The position numbers were made by a program, and so were the translations under genes. From CAZAYB01 sp964489215 (GTDB taxonomy: Bacteria; Planctomycetota; Phycisphaerae; Sedimentisphaerales; Anaerohalosphaeraceae): a DNA stretch of 9,641 bases. Shown here piece by piece: positions 1-6,587 of the stretch (positions are counted from its first letter, which is position 1; each line of letters opens with the position of its first letter). The notes beneath the pieces were generated by a model. It saw only the letters and a list, made by a program, of their open reading frames with translations, did not search any database and was not told where the DNA came from. The stretch spans positions 1 to 9,641 of the forward strand of contig CAZAYB010000117.1 of assembly GCA_964489215.1 (NCBI GenBank). Reading direction: 5' to 3'.

Positions 1-24
1 AAAAATTAATGAAAGGGCAGTAAG

Positions 25-1521
25 ATGAAAAAATTAGCTTATATTGTGGCCGTCTTTGTGCTTGGCGCCTACAGTGCCTCTGCACTGACGTATTATGTTC
101 CCGGTGATTATAATACGATACAGGCTGCGATAGACAGCAGCACAGACGGCGACGTTGTGGTTATTGAGCAGGGAGTATACACCGGCTCTGGTAACCGTGG
201 AATCAAGTTCAGAGGAAAGGCAATTACAGTACAAAGCAGTGACCCCGAAAACCCCGCAGTGGTTGAAGCCACTGTCGTTGACTGTGAAAATCTCAGCAAC
301 GGATTTGTCTTCGGAATGGCCGAGGGACCCGAATCGGTATTAAAGGGTATTACTGTCAAAAACGGTTATAGAATGTTCGGGGGAGGTATATACATATATA
401 ACTCCAGCAGTCCTGTAATCTCAAATTGCGTTGTCAAAAACTCACAGGCTGCTTTTGGCGGAGCAATTACGTGTGACGGCTACAGAACCGAGCCCCTTAT
501 AAAAAACTGTAAACTTATTTCAAATACCGCACTGGTCGGAGGCGGTGCTGTCTATAACATAGGAGCATGGCCCGTATTTGAAAACTGCGTCATTACAGGA
601 AACAAATCCGCAAAAGGCGGTGCATTCTACAGCCACAACAACGGCAGCACAACTCTGGTAAACTGTACAGTCGCAGGCAACGTCGGTGTCGATGCCGCAG
701 GAGGTGTATACTGCTACAGGGGCAATAATCTCTACGCTTACAATTCTATCTTCTGGGGCAACAAGGCGCCCTACTCAGCGGAGATACTAATAGGCGACAA
801 TCTCGTTGATACTACCGCAGAACTTGCATACTGCGATGTAGAAGATCCTGACAATAAAATTGCAGCTTATGACAGCGGAATACTTATCTGGGGCGAAGGA
901 AACTTCAGTAACGACCCCAAATTCGTAGATCAGCCCCAGACCGACGATACAACCCTGACATTCTCAACCCAGGTTTCCTCTGTTGAAACCGAAACCGGAG
1001 ACCTGCACCTGACTGATTACTCTCCCTGTATCGACGCCGGTAATAATCTCTATCTAAGTGAACAGACGGTCACCGATGCTGACGGAAACACAAGAGTAAG
1101 CGGTCCTGCTGTCGATGTCGGTGCTTATGAATTCGCTGCACCTGTTGAGGCTACAGTGCGCATTACGCCCAGAACACTAAACCTGGAAAGTAAAGGCAAA
1201 TGGGTCAACTGCGCAATACAGCTTCCTGAAGGATACACTGTTGATCAGATCGATTGTGAATCCGTTAAACTTCTGGGAAGTGTCCTGGCACAGGAATGCG
1301 ATATAAGTGATGATTATACCAAGCTTGTTGTAAAGTTTAGCAGGACACAGGTACAGACAATACTTGATGGTCCTGAACGTTTCGCCGAGGTCATCGTTAA
1401 CGGTGTGCTTAACGATGGAACTATGTTCAGCGGTACCGATGTTATTCGCCTTGTAAATAACAAGAGCATCCATAAAGGCAATAACGCAAAAGGCCGCTAT
1501 AAAAACAAGAGGGGAAAATAG
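25..1521 (+). CDS. Secreted right-handed parallel beta-helix repeat protein
   Basis: A 498-residue exported protein. Residues 1-20 form a signal peptide: MKK, a hydrophobic core, then a cleavage-like site SASA|LTYY. The mature start (YYVPGDYNTIQAAID, then DGDVVVIEQGVY) is the usual opening of pectate-lyase-like beta-helix proteins. Irregular PbH1-type coils follow at about residues 95-250, with repeated GG-A/I and 'xNC' steps such as 'PVISNC', 'PLIKNC', 'PVFENC' and 'TTLVNC'. At about 335-370 come 'SPCIDAGN' and 'VDVGAYEF', the choice-of-anchor Q type ending. A separate beta-rich module begins at about 377 with 'TLNLESKGKW', a domain common in planctomycete and archaeal surface proteins. The tail is strongly basic (last 17 residues) and has no PEP-CTERM or LPXTG anchor. 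The start is supported by AAAGGGCAG a few bases upstream. It probably binds or cleaves polysaccharide outside the cytoplasm, but no catalytic residues can be assigned, so enzymatic activity is unproven. Confidence 0.88.
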   Translation: MKKLAYIVAVFVLGAYSASALTYYVPGDYNTIQAAIDSSTDGDVVVIEQGVYTGSGNRGIKFRGKAITVQSSDPENPAVVEATVVDCENLSNGFVFGMAEGPESVLKGITVKNGYRMFGGGIYIYNSSSPVISNCVVKNSQAAFGGAITCDGYRTEPLIKNCKLISNTALVGGGAVYNIGAWPVFENCVITGNKSAKGGAFYSHNNGSTTLVNCTVAGNVGVDAAGGVYCYRGNNLYAYNSIFWGNKAPYSAEILIGDNLVDTTAELAYCDVEDPDNKIAAYDSGILIWGEGNFSNDPKFVDQPQTDDTTLTFSTQVSSVETETGDLHLTDYSPCIDAGNNLYLSEQTVTDADGNTRVSGPAVDVGAYEFAAPVEATVRITPRTLNLESKGKWVNCAIQLPEGYTVDQIDCESVKLLGSVLAQECDISDDYTKLVVKFSRTQVQTILDGPERFAEVIVNGVLNDGTMFSGTDVIRLVNNKSIHKGNNAKGRYKNKRGK

Positions 1522-1554
1522 CTGTATGTCAATAAGGCTTCGGAGGTCTTCCAT

Positions 1555-1616
1555 GACGCCTTTAAGGCGTCAGCGGCTGTCGATATGACAGTGTGGAACT
1601 TTCATCCCGCCCGCTG
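1555..1616 (+). ncRNA. Folded 3' region or possible small RNA between the beta-helix gene and its terminator
   Basis: Three base-paired elements lie in series after the beta-helix stop codon. The first is GACGCC/GGCGTC at 1555-1571. The second is CAGCGG (1571-1576) pairing with CCGCTG (1611-1616). Nested inside the second is CTGTC (1577-1581) pairing with GACAG (1587-1591) around the loop GATAT. The block runs directly into the terminator hairpin starting at 1616. No gene on the same strand follows, so a leader or riboswitch role is unlikely. A structured 3' UTR or a 3'-UTR-derived small RNA fits better. I do not recognise an RNA family. The pairings are read directly from the sequence; their function is inference. 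Confidence 0.35.
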
Positions 1617-1652
1617 GGCCGATGCTTCTAACAGAGGCGTCGGCCCTTTTTT
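1616..1652 (+). terminator. Strong rho-independent terminator
   Basis: GGGCCGATGCTTCT (1616-1629) pairs with AGAGGCGTCGGCCC (1633-1646) across a three-base loop, giving a 14-bp stem with two G-T wobbles. Six Ts follow at 1647-1652. There is no T tract on the other strand, so it acts only on forward transcripts. It sits 95 bases past the beta-helix stop codon and ends that transcription unit before the convergent minus-strand membrane gene. Confidence 0.9.
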
Positions 1653-1681
1653 ATGCCTGCTCCAGGAGACTGGCTGCTCTA

Positions 1682-1700
1682 AAAAGCATCCTGAGCTTTT
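1682..1700 (-). terminator. Weak hairpin at the end of the unknown membrane gene
   Basis: Read on the minus strand, AAAAGC and GCTTTT pair around a 7-base loop and end in a short T run (GCTTTTT). The structure abuts the stop codon of the membrane protein gene. The stem is only 6 bp and A/T-rich, so this is a weak candidate for termination. Confidence 0.25.
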
Positions 1701-2644
1701 CAGCTTTTCATTCCAAGTCTTCGAAGTATTGCCTTTGACCACTTACCGCTTCGAATATGCCCTCTGACAAGCAGGATCATAACTATAACCCACAAGCCGG
1801 TAAAGCGTACATAATAAAAAACCTTAAAGAAAAAGCCGGGCTCACCGTCAATTTTAAGTCGGCAGAAAAGATCGTCAGGCGTATAAATAACACCCGCTGC
1901 AACCCACGGAAAGAAATTCTGCCACGGCAATACAAGAACAACAACAAACAAAGACATTATAAAAGCTTTGGATACATGACCAAGCCCGCCAAGCCTGCCT
2001 GCAAGGGAAATCTTCATGCCGGTAAGCAATATCAGACAGTACAAAACAGAACCGACAGCAAGAAGAAAATTAACAAGTTTAAGAATATAAAACACGTAGC
2101 GCCAGCCTACCATAGGCAGCCAGGAAAAAAGCCTCCCGGTTTCAGTTCCCTGCTCTGCTTGTGAATCCTGCTGAGCCTCCGGTTGCTCAACTGACGGAGA
2201 TTCTTGCGTCACATCTGATATTTCTACTGTAACCTGCTGTGCCTTTTCTATAAGCTCATCGTCTTTTGCACCGGACTCGGGACTCATGGATTGGGCATCG
2301 GCAGCTGCCTGCTCTTTTAATTCATCTGCTTTTTGTAAATCATCACCGCCCGGTTCTTCGATATAAGGTTTTTCCCGGGGGGCTTGAGTCTGCTTTTGTG
2401 CCTGCTCAGATTCACCAATCCCAACAGCTAAATCTTCACTTGTGCCCAGATGCCAGCTTAAAGGGCACTTAAGGCCTTTCTGATCTATATGCCCGAACTG
2501 GCCTAACCAGAAAATACCCTGGCTGACTAAAAGGCAGATCAAAATAACTGCAAAAAGAAGATTCTTCATATGCCTGAAGGCATTAACCGTTTCATAACAA
2601 TCCGTCGTATCGATCATGTCAGATGGGGTCTGGGTTTCATTCAT
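1700..2644 (-). CDS. Multi-pass membrane protein of unknown function with acidic Gln/Glu-rich loop
   Basis: A 314-residue protein that I do not recognise. The start at 2644 is chosen because AAAGGAGG lies 5-7 bases ahead of it; an in-frame start at 2680 has no comparable site. Residues 1-26 are polar. A first membrane helix spans about 27-47. A long low-complexity loop rich in Glu, Gln, Asp and Ala follows, about 70-170. The C-terminal half is hydrophobic, with helices near 185-208, 225-245 and 270-294, the aromatic segment 'WQNFFPW' after the second, and a basic end (RGHIRSGKWSKAILRR). Basic residues flank the C-terminal helices (KISLAGR, HVSK), consistent with the inner membrane. It is transcribed alone, converges on the beta-helix gene and diverges from the folding-factor operon. 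No enzymatic motif is visible. The gene itself is secure (long frame, good ribosome site, sensible topology); the function is unknown. Confidence 0.8.
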   Translation of the reverse strand: MNETQTPSDMIDTTDCYETVNAFRHMKNLLFAVILICLLVSQGIFWLGQFGHIDQKGLKCPLSWHLGTSEDLAVGIGESEQAQKQTQAPREKPYIEEPGGDDLQKADELKEQAAADAQSMSPESGAKDDELIEKAQQVTVEISDVTQESPSVEQPEAQQDSQAEQGTETGRLFSWLPMVGWRYVFYILKLVNFLLAVGSVLYCLILLTGMKISLAGRLGGLGHVSKAFIMSLFVVVLVLPWQNFFPWVAAGVIYTPDDLFCRLKIDGEPGFFFKVFYYVRFTGLWVIVMILLVRGHIRSGKWSKAILRRLGMKS

Positions 2645-3091
2645 TTTTGCCTCCTTTATTCCTGAAACCTGTTTTATCATTCCGCATTGAAACGTTTGCT
2701 AAAAATGAATTAGCCGCCCAACACAGACATTTACTACCCAAAAGGGCACATTTGTATATTATTATATAAGACAATAGAATGCAAAGGGTTATTTTCACCG
2801 GGGAACCAAAATCTAAACACTTAAATTAAAAATACCTCATAAAAAGCACCCCAAAACCCGCTTAAAGCCTAAATGGCACTGCAAATACCCCGAACATCAA
2901 AAGTTAACTGTATTTTTCTTGCATAAAACCAAAAAATACATATATTTGTTTCCTTTATCGCCTGTTAACTATGAAAACCTTGTGTAATCGTTCTTTTTTC
3001 TTGAAAAAACAGAATATTTATCACATCATACATAGCTATTCAGGACATGCATTTATAACAAATAAGGCTAATTATTGCAAAAAGGGCAAAT
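2645..3091. other. AT-rich divergent intergenic spacer (no gene seen)
   Basis: The 447 bases between the minus-strand membrane gene and the forward PpiD-like gene hold no credible coding frame. A forward frame entering at 2971 is in the wrong phase, has no ribosome site and overlaps the real gene. The spacer contains a 9-bp inverted repeat, TGTATTTTT (2909-2917) against AAAAATACA (2932-2940). It also has two GTTAAC palindromes (2903-2908 and 2964-2969) and an AT-rich tract around 2750-2775. It must carry both divergent promoters. No terminator or RNA gene was recognised. Confidence 0.6.
3001..3029 (+). promoter_or_regulatory. Possible sigma70-type promoter of the PpiD-like operon
   Basis: TTGAAA (3001-3006) and CATCAT (3024-3029) are separated by 17 bases. 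They match the -35 box at 4-5 of 6 positions and the -10 box at 4 of 6. They lie 63 bases upstream of the first gene of the operon. In such AT-rich DNA a match of this quality can occur by chance. Confidence 0.25.
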
Positions 3092-5041
3092 ATGAATCTG
3101 GTAAAAACAATAAGAAAACATCAGCGGAAAATAATGACCGTCGTGGTAATAGTCCTCATGATTGCTTTTGTAGGCGGATACGCATTCCAATATCTCATGG
3201 CTCGGATACGCTTAGGAAATATGCCGGTAATGGCAACTTACGACGACGGCAAGGAAATTAAAGCAGATCAGATAAGGCAGGCACAGTCCGAACTTAAGCT
3301 GCTGCGGGCACTTCGAATGGACTACCTGCTTTTGCTCAAACCATCAATGGCAAATATGCCCGACTTCAGGGCCCAGCTTCTGGGCCAGCTTATCTTTCCT
3401 GACACCAAGACCTCAGCGGCAGTAAGTGCTCAGATGAAACAGATGATCAGGCAGGGAAGGCTTTCTGTTAATGAAAGAAAAATAAACAAATTCTTCCAGC
3501 AGCTAACCGACAGAAGCGACGTCTACTGGATTCTACTGAAAACCGAGGCAAGAAACGCAGGAATCATCATTTCAAGAGACCAGGCAAGATCATTCTTAAA
3601 GCAAACAATACCTGCTGTAACACAAAACCAGACCACCGCGGCACAGCTTGTCGCATCCGTGGCAGAAGGATCAAATCTAACCGAAGACCAGATTATGGAT
3701 GTCGTNNNNNNNNNNNNNNNNNNNNNNNNNNNNNNNNNNNNNNNNNNNNNNNNNNNNNNNNNNNNNNNNNNNNNNNNNNNNNNNNNNNNNNNNNNNNNNN
3801 NNNNNGAGAATTACTATAGACAAAACGTCGAAAGATTCACATACCAACAGCCCGTCGACCCTAACAACCCACAGGGCGAAAAGATAACTAAAACCTATAA
3901 ATATTCTGAAATAGCTTCGCAGGTACGTTCGGCATTAACAATGCAAAGGGTACAAAGGCGGGCAGAACTGATTATGAACGATGTTCGCGACCTTGCAGAA
4001 AAGGGATTTTCTTCTCTTAATATTGCCCAGGCAACCGCACTGCAGCTAAAGGAAAACGCTGCCGATTACCAAAAAATCGCTCAAAAGGTCGGCAAGGACT
4101 ACAACATACAGCTTATAACCGGAAAAACCGGCATGCTCACTTATCAACAGTTCAAAAATGACAGAACTCTTTCCCAGTTTCAGATACCAACACAAACACG
4201 TCAGCAGGTACCCCTTTCAAAGGTAGTTTTCACAACTGGAGACCTTGACGTAACAACTCTCGGCAGATTCGAAAGAGCAGAACCCAAACTGTGGGAAAAC
4301 ATCGGCCCTGCCAGAGGTATGATAACCGTACCAGGCCAGCAGGAGCCGACTGGCTTCACAGCACTGATCAGGGTAATTAACATCTCAAAACCTGACCCTC
4401 CCGAAACCGCAGATAAAAGCTACAGCATAAAAACAATCAGCCTCGACCCTGACACAAAGATTGACACCGTATACTCCGTCAAGGACCAGGTCATCGAGGA
4501 CATCCGGCTTATCAAAGCAATGGATAAAGCTTCTCAAAGAGCACAGAAATTGCTTGAAATGGTAAAGGAAACAGGCTGGGAAAAGGCTGTTGAAAACTTC
4601 AACGAAAAGTTCGGCAATGACAAAGTAAATTATTCACTGCAGAAAAACAGCAGCTACACAAGCACAGCGTTGTCAGATATCGTAAGAGCAAAGTACCTCT
4701 CTGCGGACAGCTATGTCCAAAGGCTTGAAAACAACAGGATGCTCTACCAAAAATTTAACGAACTCGTCGAAGGCAAAGACAATCTTGCTGAAAACGTAAA
4801 CACTATCGTAACCTTCAAACCTGATTTTACAAAGTACGTTGTAAAAGACATCAAAAGGAACCTTGCCGACGAGGATCAGTTCCTCAGGTCGAAATCTCAG
4901 ATCGCCTATATGATAAACACAATGAATTCAGACTCACTGGCAATTGAACATTTCATGCCCCAGAAAATTCTGGAAAGGCTAAATTTCAAACGTAATATGG
5001 AGCCTGAAAACGAAAACAGTTCCGAACAGGAAAAAGATTAA
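3092..5041 (+). CDS. PpiD/SurA-like membrane-anchored periplasmic folding factor (interrupted by assembly gap)
   Basis: 649 residues as assembled, of which 239 onward follow the N-gap and 34 are undefined. A basic N-terminus (KTIRKHQRK) and one membrane helix at about 14-36 leave the rest in the periplasm, as in PpiD. Residues 45-204 form a helical SurA_N-like region ('VMATYDDGKEIKADQIRQAQ'). After the gap comes 'ENYYRQNVERFTY', like the PpiD step 'YYEQNKNNF'. Then 'YKYSEIASQVRSALTMQRVQRRAE' resembles the stretch that follows the isomerase domain in PpiD. A later 'TGFTALIRVINIS' recalls 'GFLIVRL'. No parvulin active-site motif (GGDLGW type) is visible, so it is probably a chaperone rather than an isomerase, unless the gap hides that domain. 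An AAAAGGG ribosome site precedes the start. It leads an operon with two small membrane proteins. Family placement is by architecture and is moderately sure. Confidence 0.75.
   Translation: MNLVKTIRKHQRKIMTVVVIVLMIAFVGGYAFQYLMARIRLGNMPVMATYDDGKEIKADQIRQAQSELKLLRALRMDYLLLLKPSMANMPDFRAQLLGQLIFPDTKTSAAVSAQMKQMIRQGRLSVNERKINKFFQQLTDRSDVYWILLKTEARNAGIIISRDQARSFLKQTIPAVTQNQTTAAQLVASVAEGSNLTEDQIMDVXXXXXXXXXXXXXXXXXXXXXXXXXXXXXXXXXXENYYRQNVERFTYQQPVDPNNPQGEKITKTYKYSEIASQVRSALTMQRVQRRAELIMNDVRDLAEKGFSSLNIAQATALQLKENAADYQKIAQKVGKDYNIQLITGKTGMLTYQQFKNDRTLSQFQIPTQTRQQVPLSKVVFTTGDLDVTTLGRFERAEPKLWENIGPARGMITVPGQQEPTGFTALIRVINISKPDPPETADKSYSIKTISLDPDTKIDTVYSVKDQVIEDIRLIKAMDKASQRAQKLLEMVKETGWEKAVENFNEKFGNDKVNYSLQKNSSYTSTALSDIVRAKYLSADSYVQRLENNRMLYQKFNELVEGKDNLAENVNTIVTFKPDFTKYVVKDIKRNLADEDQFLRSKSQIAYMINTMNSDSLAIEHFMPQKILERLNFKRNMEPENENSSEQEKD
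3706..3805. other. Assembly gap of 100 Ns
   Basis: Exactly 100 Ns, the conventional size for a scaffold gap of unknown length. The frames on the two sides agree (both in the phase of 3092), but that has a one-in-three chance of being accidental. The true missing length inside the PpiD-like gene is therefore unknown. Confidence 0.97.
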
Positions 5042-5061
5042 ACCAACGCTTGAGGACTTAA

Positions 5062-5478
5062 ATGGCACAAAAATCAAAATTTGATTATTCTCTTATGCTG
5101 TTCATTGTCGCGGCCCTGGCATGGGTTATACCAGGAGCGGGCCATTTCTTTATCAGGGAAAGAAAAAGGGGTATAATAATTTTCTTTACCATATCCATAA
5201 CCTTCCTCATTGGACTTTACGTTGGCAGCATTGGTGTAATAGACCCTGTATCTGCCAAAGTCTGGTACTATGCCCAGATGCTTGTGTCGCCTTTCGTAGG
5301 AATAATCGCAAGAATAACAGCAAACGGACAGTTCCCCGTATATGGCAAACCCGCTGAGATTGGACAGATATACACCTGCACAGCCGGGCTGATGAACCTG
5401 CTTTGCATAATCAGTGCCGTATACATGGCATACTGCGGAAGAGGTGAAATGATAGGAGACGAAGAAGAAAATGAATAA
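5062..5478 (+). CDS. Small four-helix membrane protein, DUF6677-like
   Basis: 138 residues. The N-terminal block 'AWVIPGAGHFFIRERKRG' (about 20-37) is a Pro-Gly turn followed by a basic loop, typical of small planctomycete membrane proteins that I believe are grouped as DUF6677; no database was searched. Membrane helices fall near 10-24, 38-57, 68-86 and 105-123. The C-terminus is acidic (GDEEENE). A GAGGA site lies about 10 bases ahead of the start. It begins 20 bases after the PpiD-like gene and overlaps the next gene by 8 bases, so the three are very likely co-transcribed and translationally coupled. The role is unknown; the position suggests envelope biogenesis. Confidence 0.82.
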   Translation: MAQKSKFDYSLMLFIVAALAWVIPGAGHFFIRERKRGIIIFFTISITFLIGLYVGSIGVIDPVSAKVWYYAQMLVSPFVGIIARITANGQFPVYGKPAEIGQIYTCTAGLMNLLCIISAVYMAYCGRGEMIGDEEENE

Positions 5479-5722
5479 TCTCACAGCTGCTGTTATAGCC
5501 TCTTTTACAAAACCAATATATATAAGTGCGACACCTTCATCGCTTTTATGGATTTTCCCTCTTCTGCTCTGCGTTGCAATAATATACAAAGCCACAAAAA
5601 TGCGGGTCCTTTTCACATCCAAATTCATAAAGGAAGTCTCGATTCTATTTTTGACACTTTCGCTGGTAATGGTTGGCGCAGCGGCTGCTTTAAATATCAT
5701 CGTCTGGATTGTAACCTCATAG
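5471..5722 (+). CDS. Small two-helix membrane protein of unknown function
   Basis: 83 residues with two hydrophobic segments (about 22-40 and 56-80) joined by a basic loop (KATKMRVLFTSKFIK). The start codon lies inside the end of the previous gene (ATGAATAA, 8-base overlap), and purine-rich GGAGACGAAGAAG upstream supplies the ribosome site. That overlap supports translational coupling and argues that it is a real gene. No family was recognised. It ends 21 bases before the convergent stop of rnc. Confidence 0.72.
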   Translation: MNNLTAAVIASFTKPIYISATPSSLLWIFPLLLCVAIIYKATKMRVLFTSKFIKEVSILFLTLSLVMVGAAAALNIIVWIVTS

Positions 5723-5743
5723 AAAACAGGATTCCCCCTGCGG

Positions 5744-6445
5744 TCAGGACCCTACGGCAGGTTCGATTAAGCCAAGTTCCTCAAGAGCATTACATGCTGC
5801 CTTTTGTTCAGCTTCCTTTTTGGTAACTCCCCACGCACTCTTAAAACGCTTGTCATTAATCACTACAGAACTTTCGAAGCATTTGTTATGATCAGGCCCT
5901 TTCTCATCGAGGAGCTCATAATGAGGCGTTGTATTGAACTCCCGCTGAACATACTGCTGAAGCATTGATTTGAAATTATTCTGATGCTGCTGGGCATCTG
6001 CTTTTTCTATCATACCTCCGAAAAACTTCAATATAAACTGCCCTGCCGCCTCGAAACCGCCGTCAAGATATATCGCCGCAATTATAGCCTCAAGAACTCC
6101 CGCAGCTATAGACCCTGTCATTGCCCGGGTCTTGTCCATCCCCTTGCCTGCCTTTATAAATGGTACAATTCCAAGCTGATTGGCAATTTTGGAACAGGTC
6201 TTGCGAGATACCAGCATACTTTTTATCTTAGTCAGATCACCTTCCAGGTAATCAGGAAATTCCGCGAAAAGCCTCTGGCATATCACAATGGCAAGCACAG
6301 AATCACCAAGAAATTCAAGTCTTTCATTGCTTTTTATACGGTTCTCTGCATAAGAGGAATGAGTCAGGGATAGCTCAAGAAGTTCCGGATTGCAAAACTC
6401 ATAATCCAGCACCTGCTCTATCTGCGATAAGGTATTTTCATCCAT
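5744..6445 (-). CDS. rnc: Ribonuclease III
   Basis: 233 residues, normal for the family. It cleaves double-stranded RNA in rRNA precursors and mRNAs. The start at 6445 is set by AGGAAG five bases ahead; an in-frame TTG 27 bases further upstream lacks such a site. The catalytic domain carries the signature NERLEFLGDSVL (residues 40-51), with E41, E44 and D48 matching E. coli E38, E41 and D45. E68 in 'LEGD' matches E65. In the second acidic motif, 'GSIAAGVLEAIIAAIYLDGG', E119 matches E117, but the position of the usual Asp (E. coli D114) is Gly116 (codon GGA). The double-stranded RNA binding domain spans about 156-228 ('HYELLDEKGPDHNKCFE', then 'TKKEAEQKAA'). It is transcribed from its own promoter and converges on the small membrane gene. 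Identity is secure; full catalytic strength is in doubt because of the missing Asp. Confidence 0.96.
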   Translation of the reverse strand: MDENTLSQIEQVLDYEFCNPELLELSLTHSSYAENRIKSNERLEFLGDSVLAIVICQRLFAEFPDYLEGDLTKIKSMLVSRKTCSKIANQLGIVPFIKAGKGMDKTRAMTGSIAAGVLEAIIAAIYLDGGFEAAGQFILKFFGGMIEKADAQQHQNNFKSMLQQYVQREFNTTPHYELLDEKGPDHNKCFESSVVINDKRFKSAWGVTKKEAEQKAACNALEELGLIEPAVGS

Positions 6446-6528
6446 ATTTGCTTCCTGTATGAATACCCGCAAGCAGATTGCGAAAATCGCAACATAACGA
6501 GCTTCGAAATCGGCTTGCCAATCTGTAC
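6446..6528 (-). promoter_or_regulatory. Structured rnc mRNA leader
   Basis: The leader predicted from the upstream promoter is about 83 bases. On the minus strand it holds a perfect hairpin TTGCGA-TTT-TCGCAA (6492-6478). It also holds two crossing complementary pairs: CAGATTG (6525-6519) with CAATCTG (6480-6474), and GCAAGC (6518-6513) with GCTTGC (6474-6469). These allow either alternative stems or a pseudoknot just ahead of the ribosome site. In E. coli, RNase III represses itself by cutting a hairpin in its own leader, so an autoregulatory role here is a reasonable inference. Confidence 0.4.
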
Positions 6529-6534
6529 TTGTAA

Positions 6535-6563
6535 ATTATATCGTTTACAGTAAAAAATGTCAA
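6535..6563 (-). promoter_or_regulatory. Perfect-consensus sigma70 promoter of rnc
   Basis: On the minus strand TTGACA (6563-6558), a 17-base spacer and TATAAT (6540-6535) match both consensus hexamers at every position with optimal spacing. The expected start of transcription is near 6528. It lies between the STAS gene stop and rnc, so rnc does not depend on read-through from the STAS gene. A weak hairpin (GCAGC/GTTGC, 6580-6564) followed by the T-rich spacer could also end STAS transcripts here. Confidence 0.85.
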
Positions 6564-6587
6564 GCAACGCATTTTGCTGCGATATGA

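Noticed and set aside
1177..1554. Minus-strand open frame of 125 codons under the beta-helix gene
   Set aside because: It is antisense to the conserved C-terminal domain and has no ribosome site or recognisable domain.
1616..1646. CTAAC inside an imperfect hairpin, considered as an integron attC site
   Set aside because: The core-site consensus is not met on either side, the CTAAC is in the hairpin loop, and a T tract follows, so a terminator explains it better.
1757..2164. Forward open frame of 135 codons opposite the unknown membrane gene
   Set aside because: Very Lys/Asn/Gln-rich, no ribosome site and no domain. The minus-strand frame has a strong ribosome site and a sensible membrane topology.
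5074..5700. Long minus-strand open frame (208 codons) opposite the DUF6677-like and 83-residue genes
   Set aside because: It spans two overlapping forward genes, resembles no family and has no ribosome site. Its Tyr/Ser-rich composition is what the complement of hydrophobic codons produces.
5737..5761. Hairpin CCTGC/GCAGG between the 83-residue gene and rnc, considered as a bidirectional terminator
   Set aside because: The stem is only 5 bp, no T tract follows on either strand, and it overlaps the rnc stop codon.
5757..5767. GGTTCGATT resembling a tRNA T-loop
   Set aside because: There is no matching T stem, anticodon arm or acceptor stem, and it lies in the 3' coding end of rnc.
5984..6373. 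Forward open frame of 129 codons opposite rnc
   Set aside because: It lies entirely within the conserved RNase III coding region and its translation resembles nothing known.
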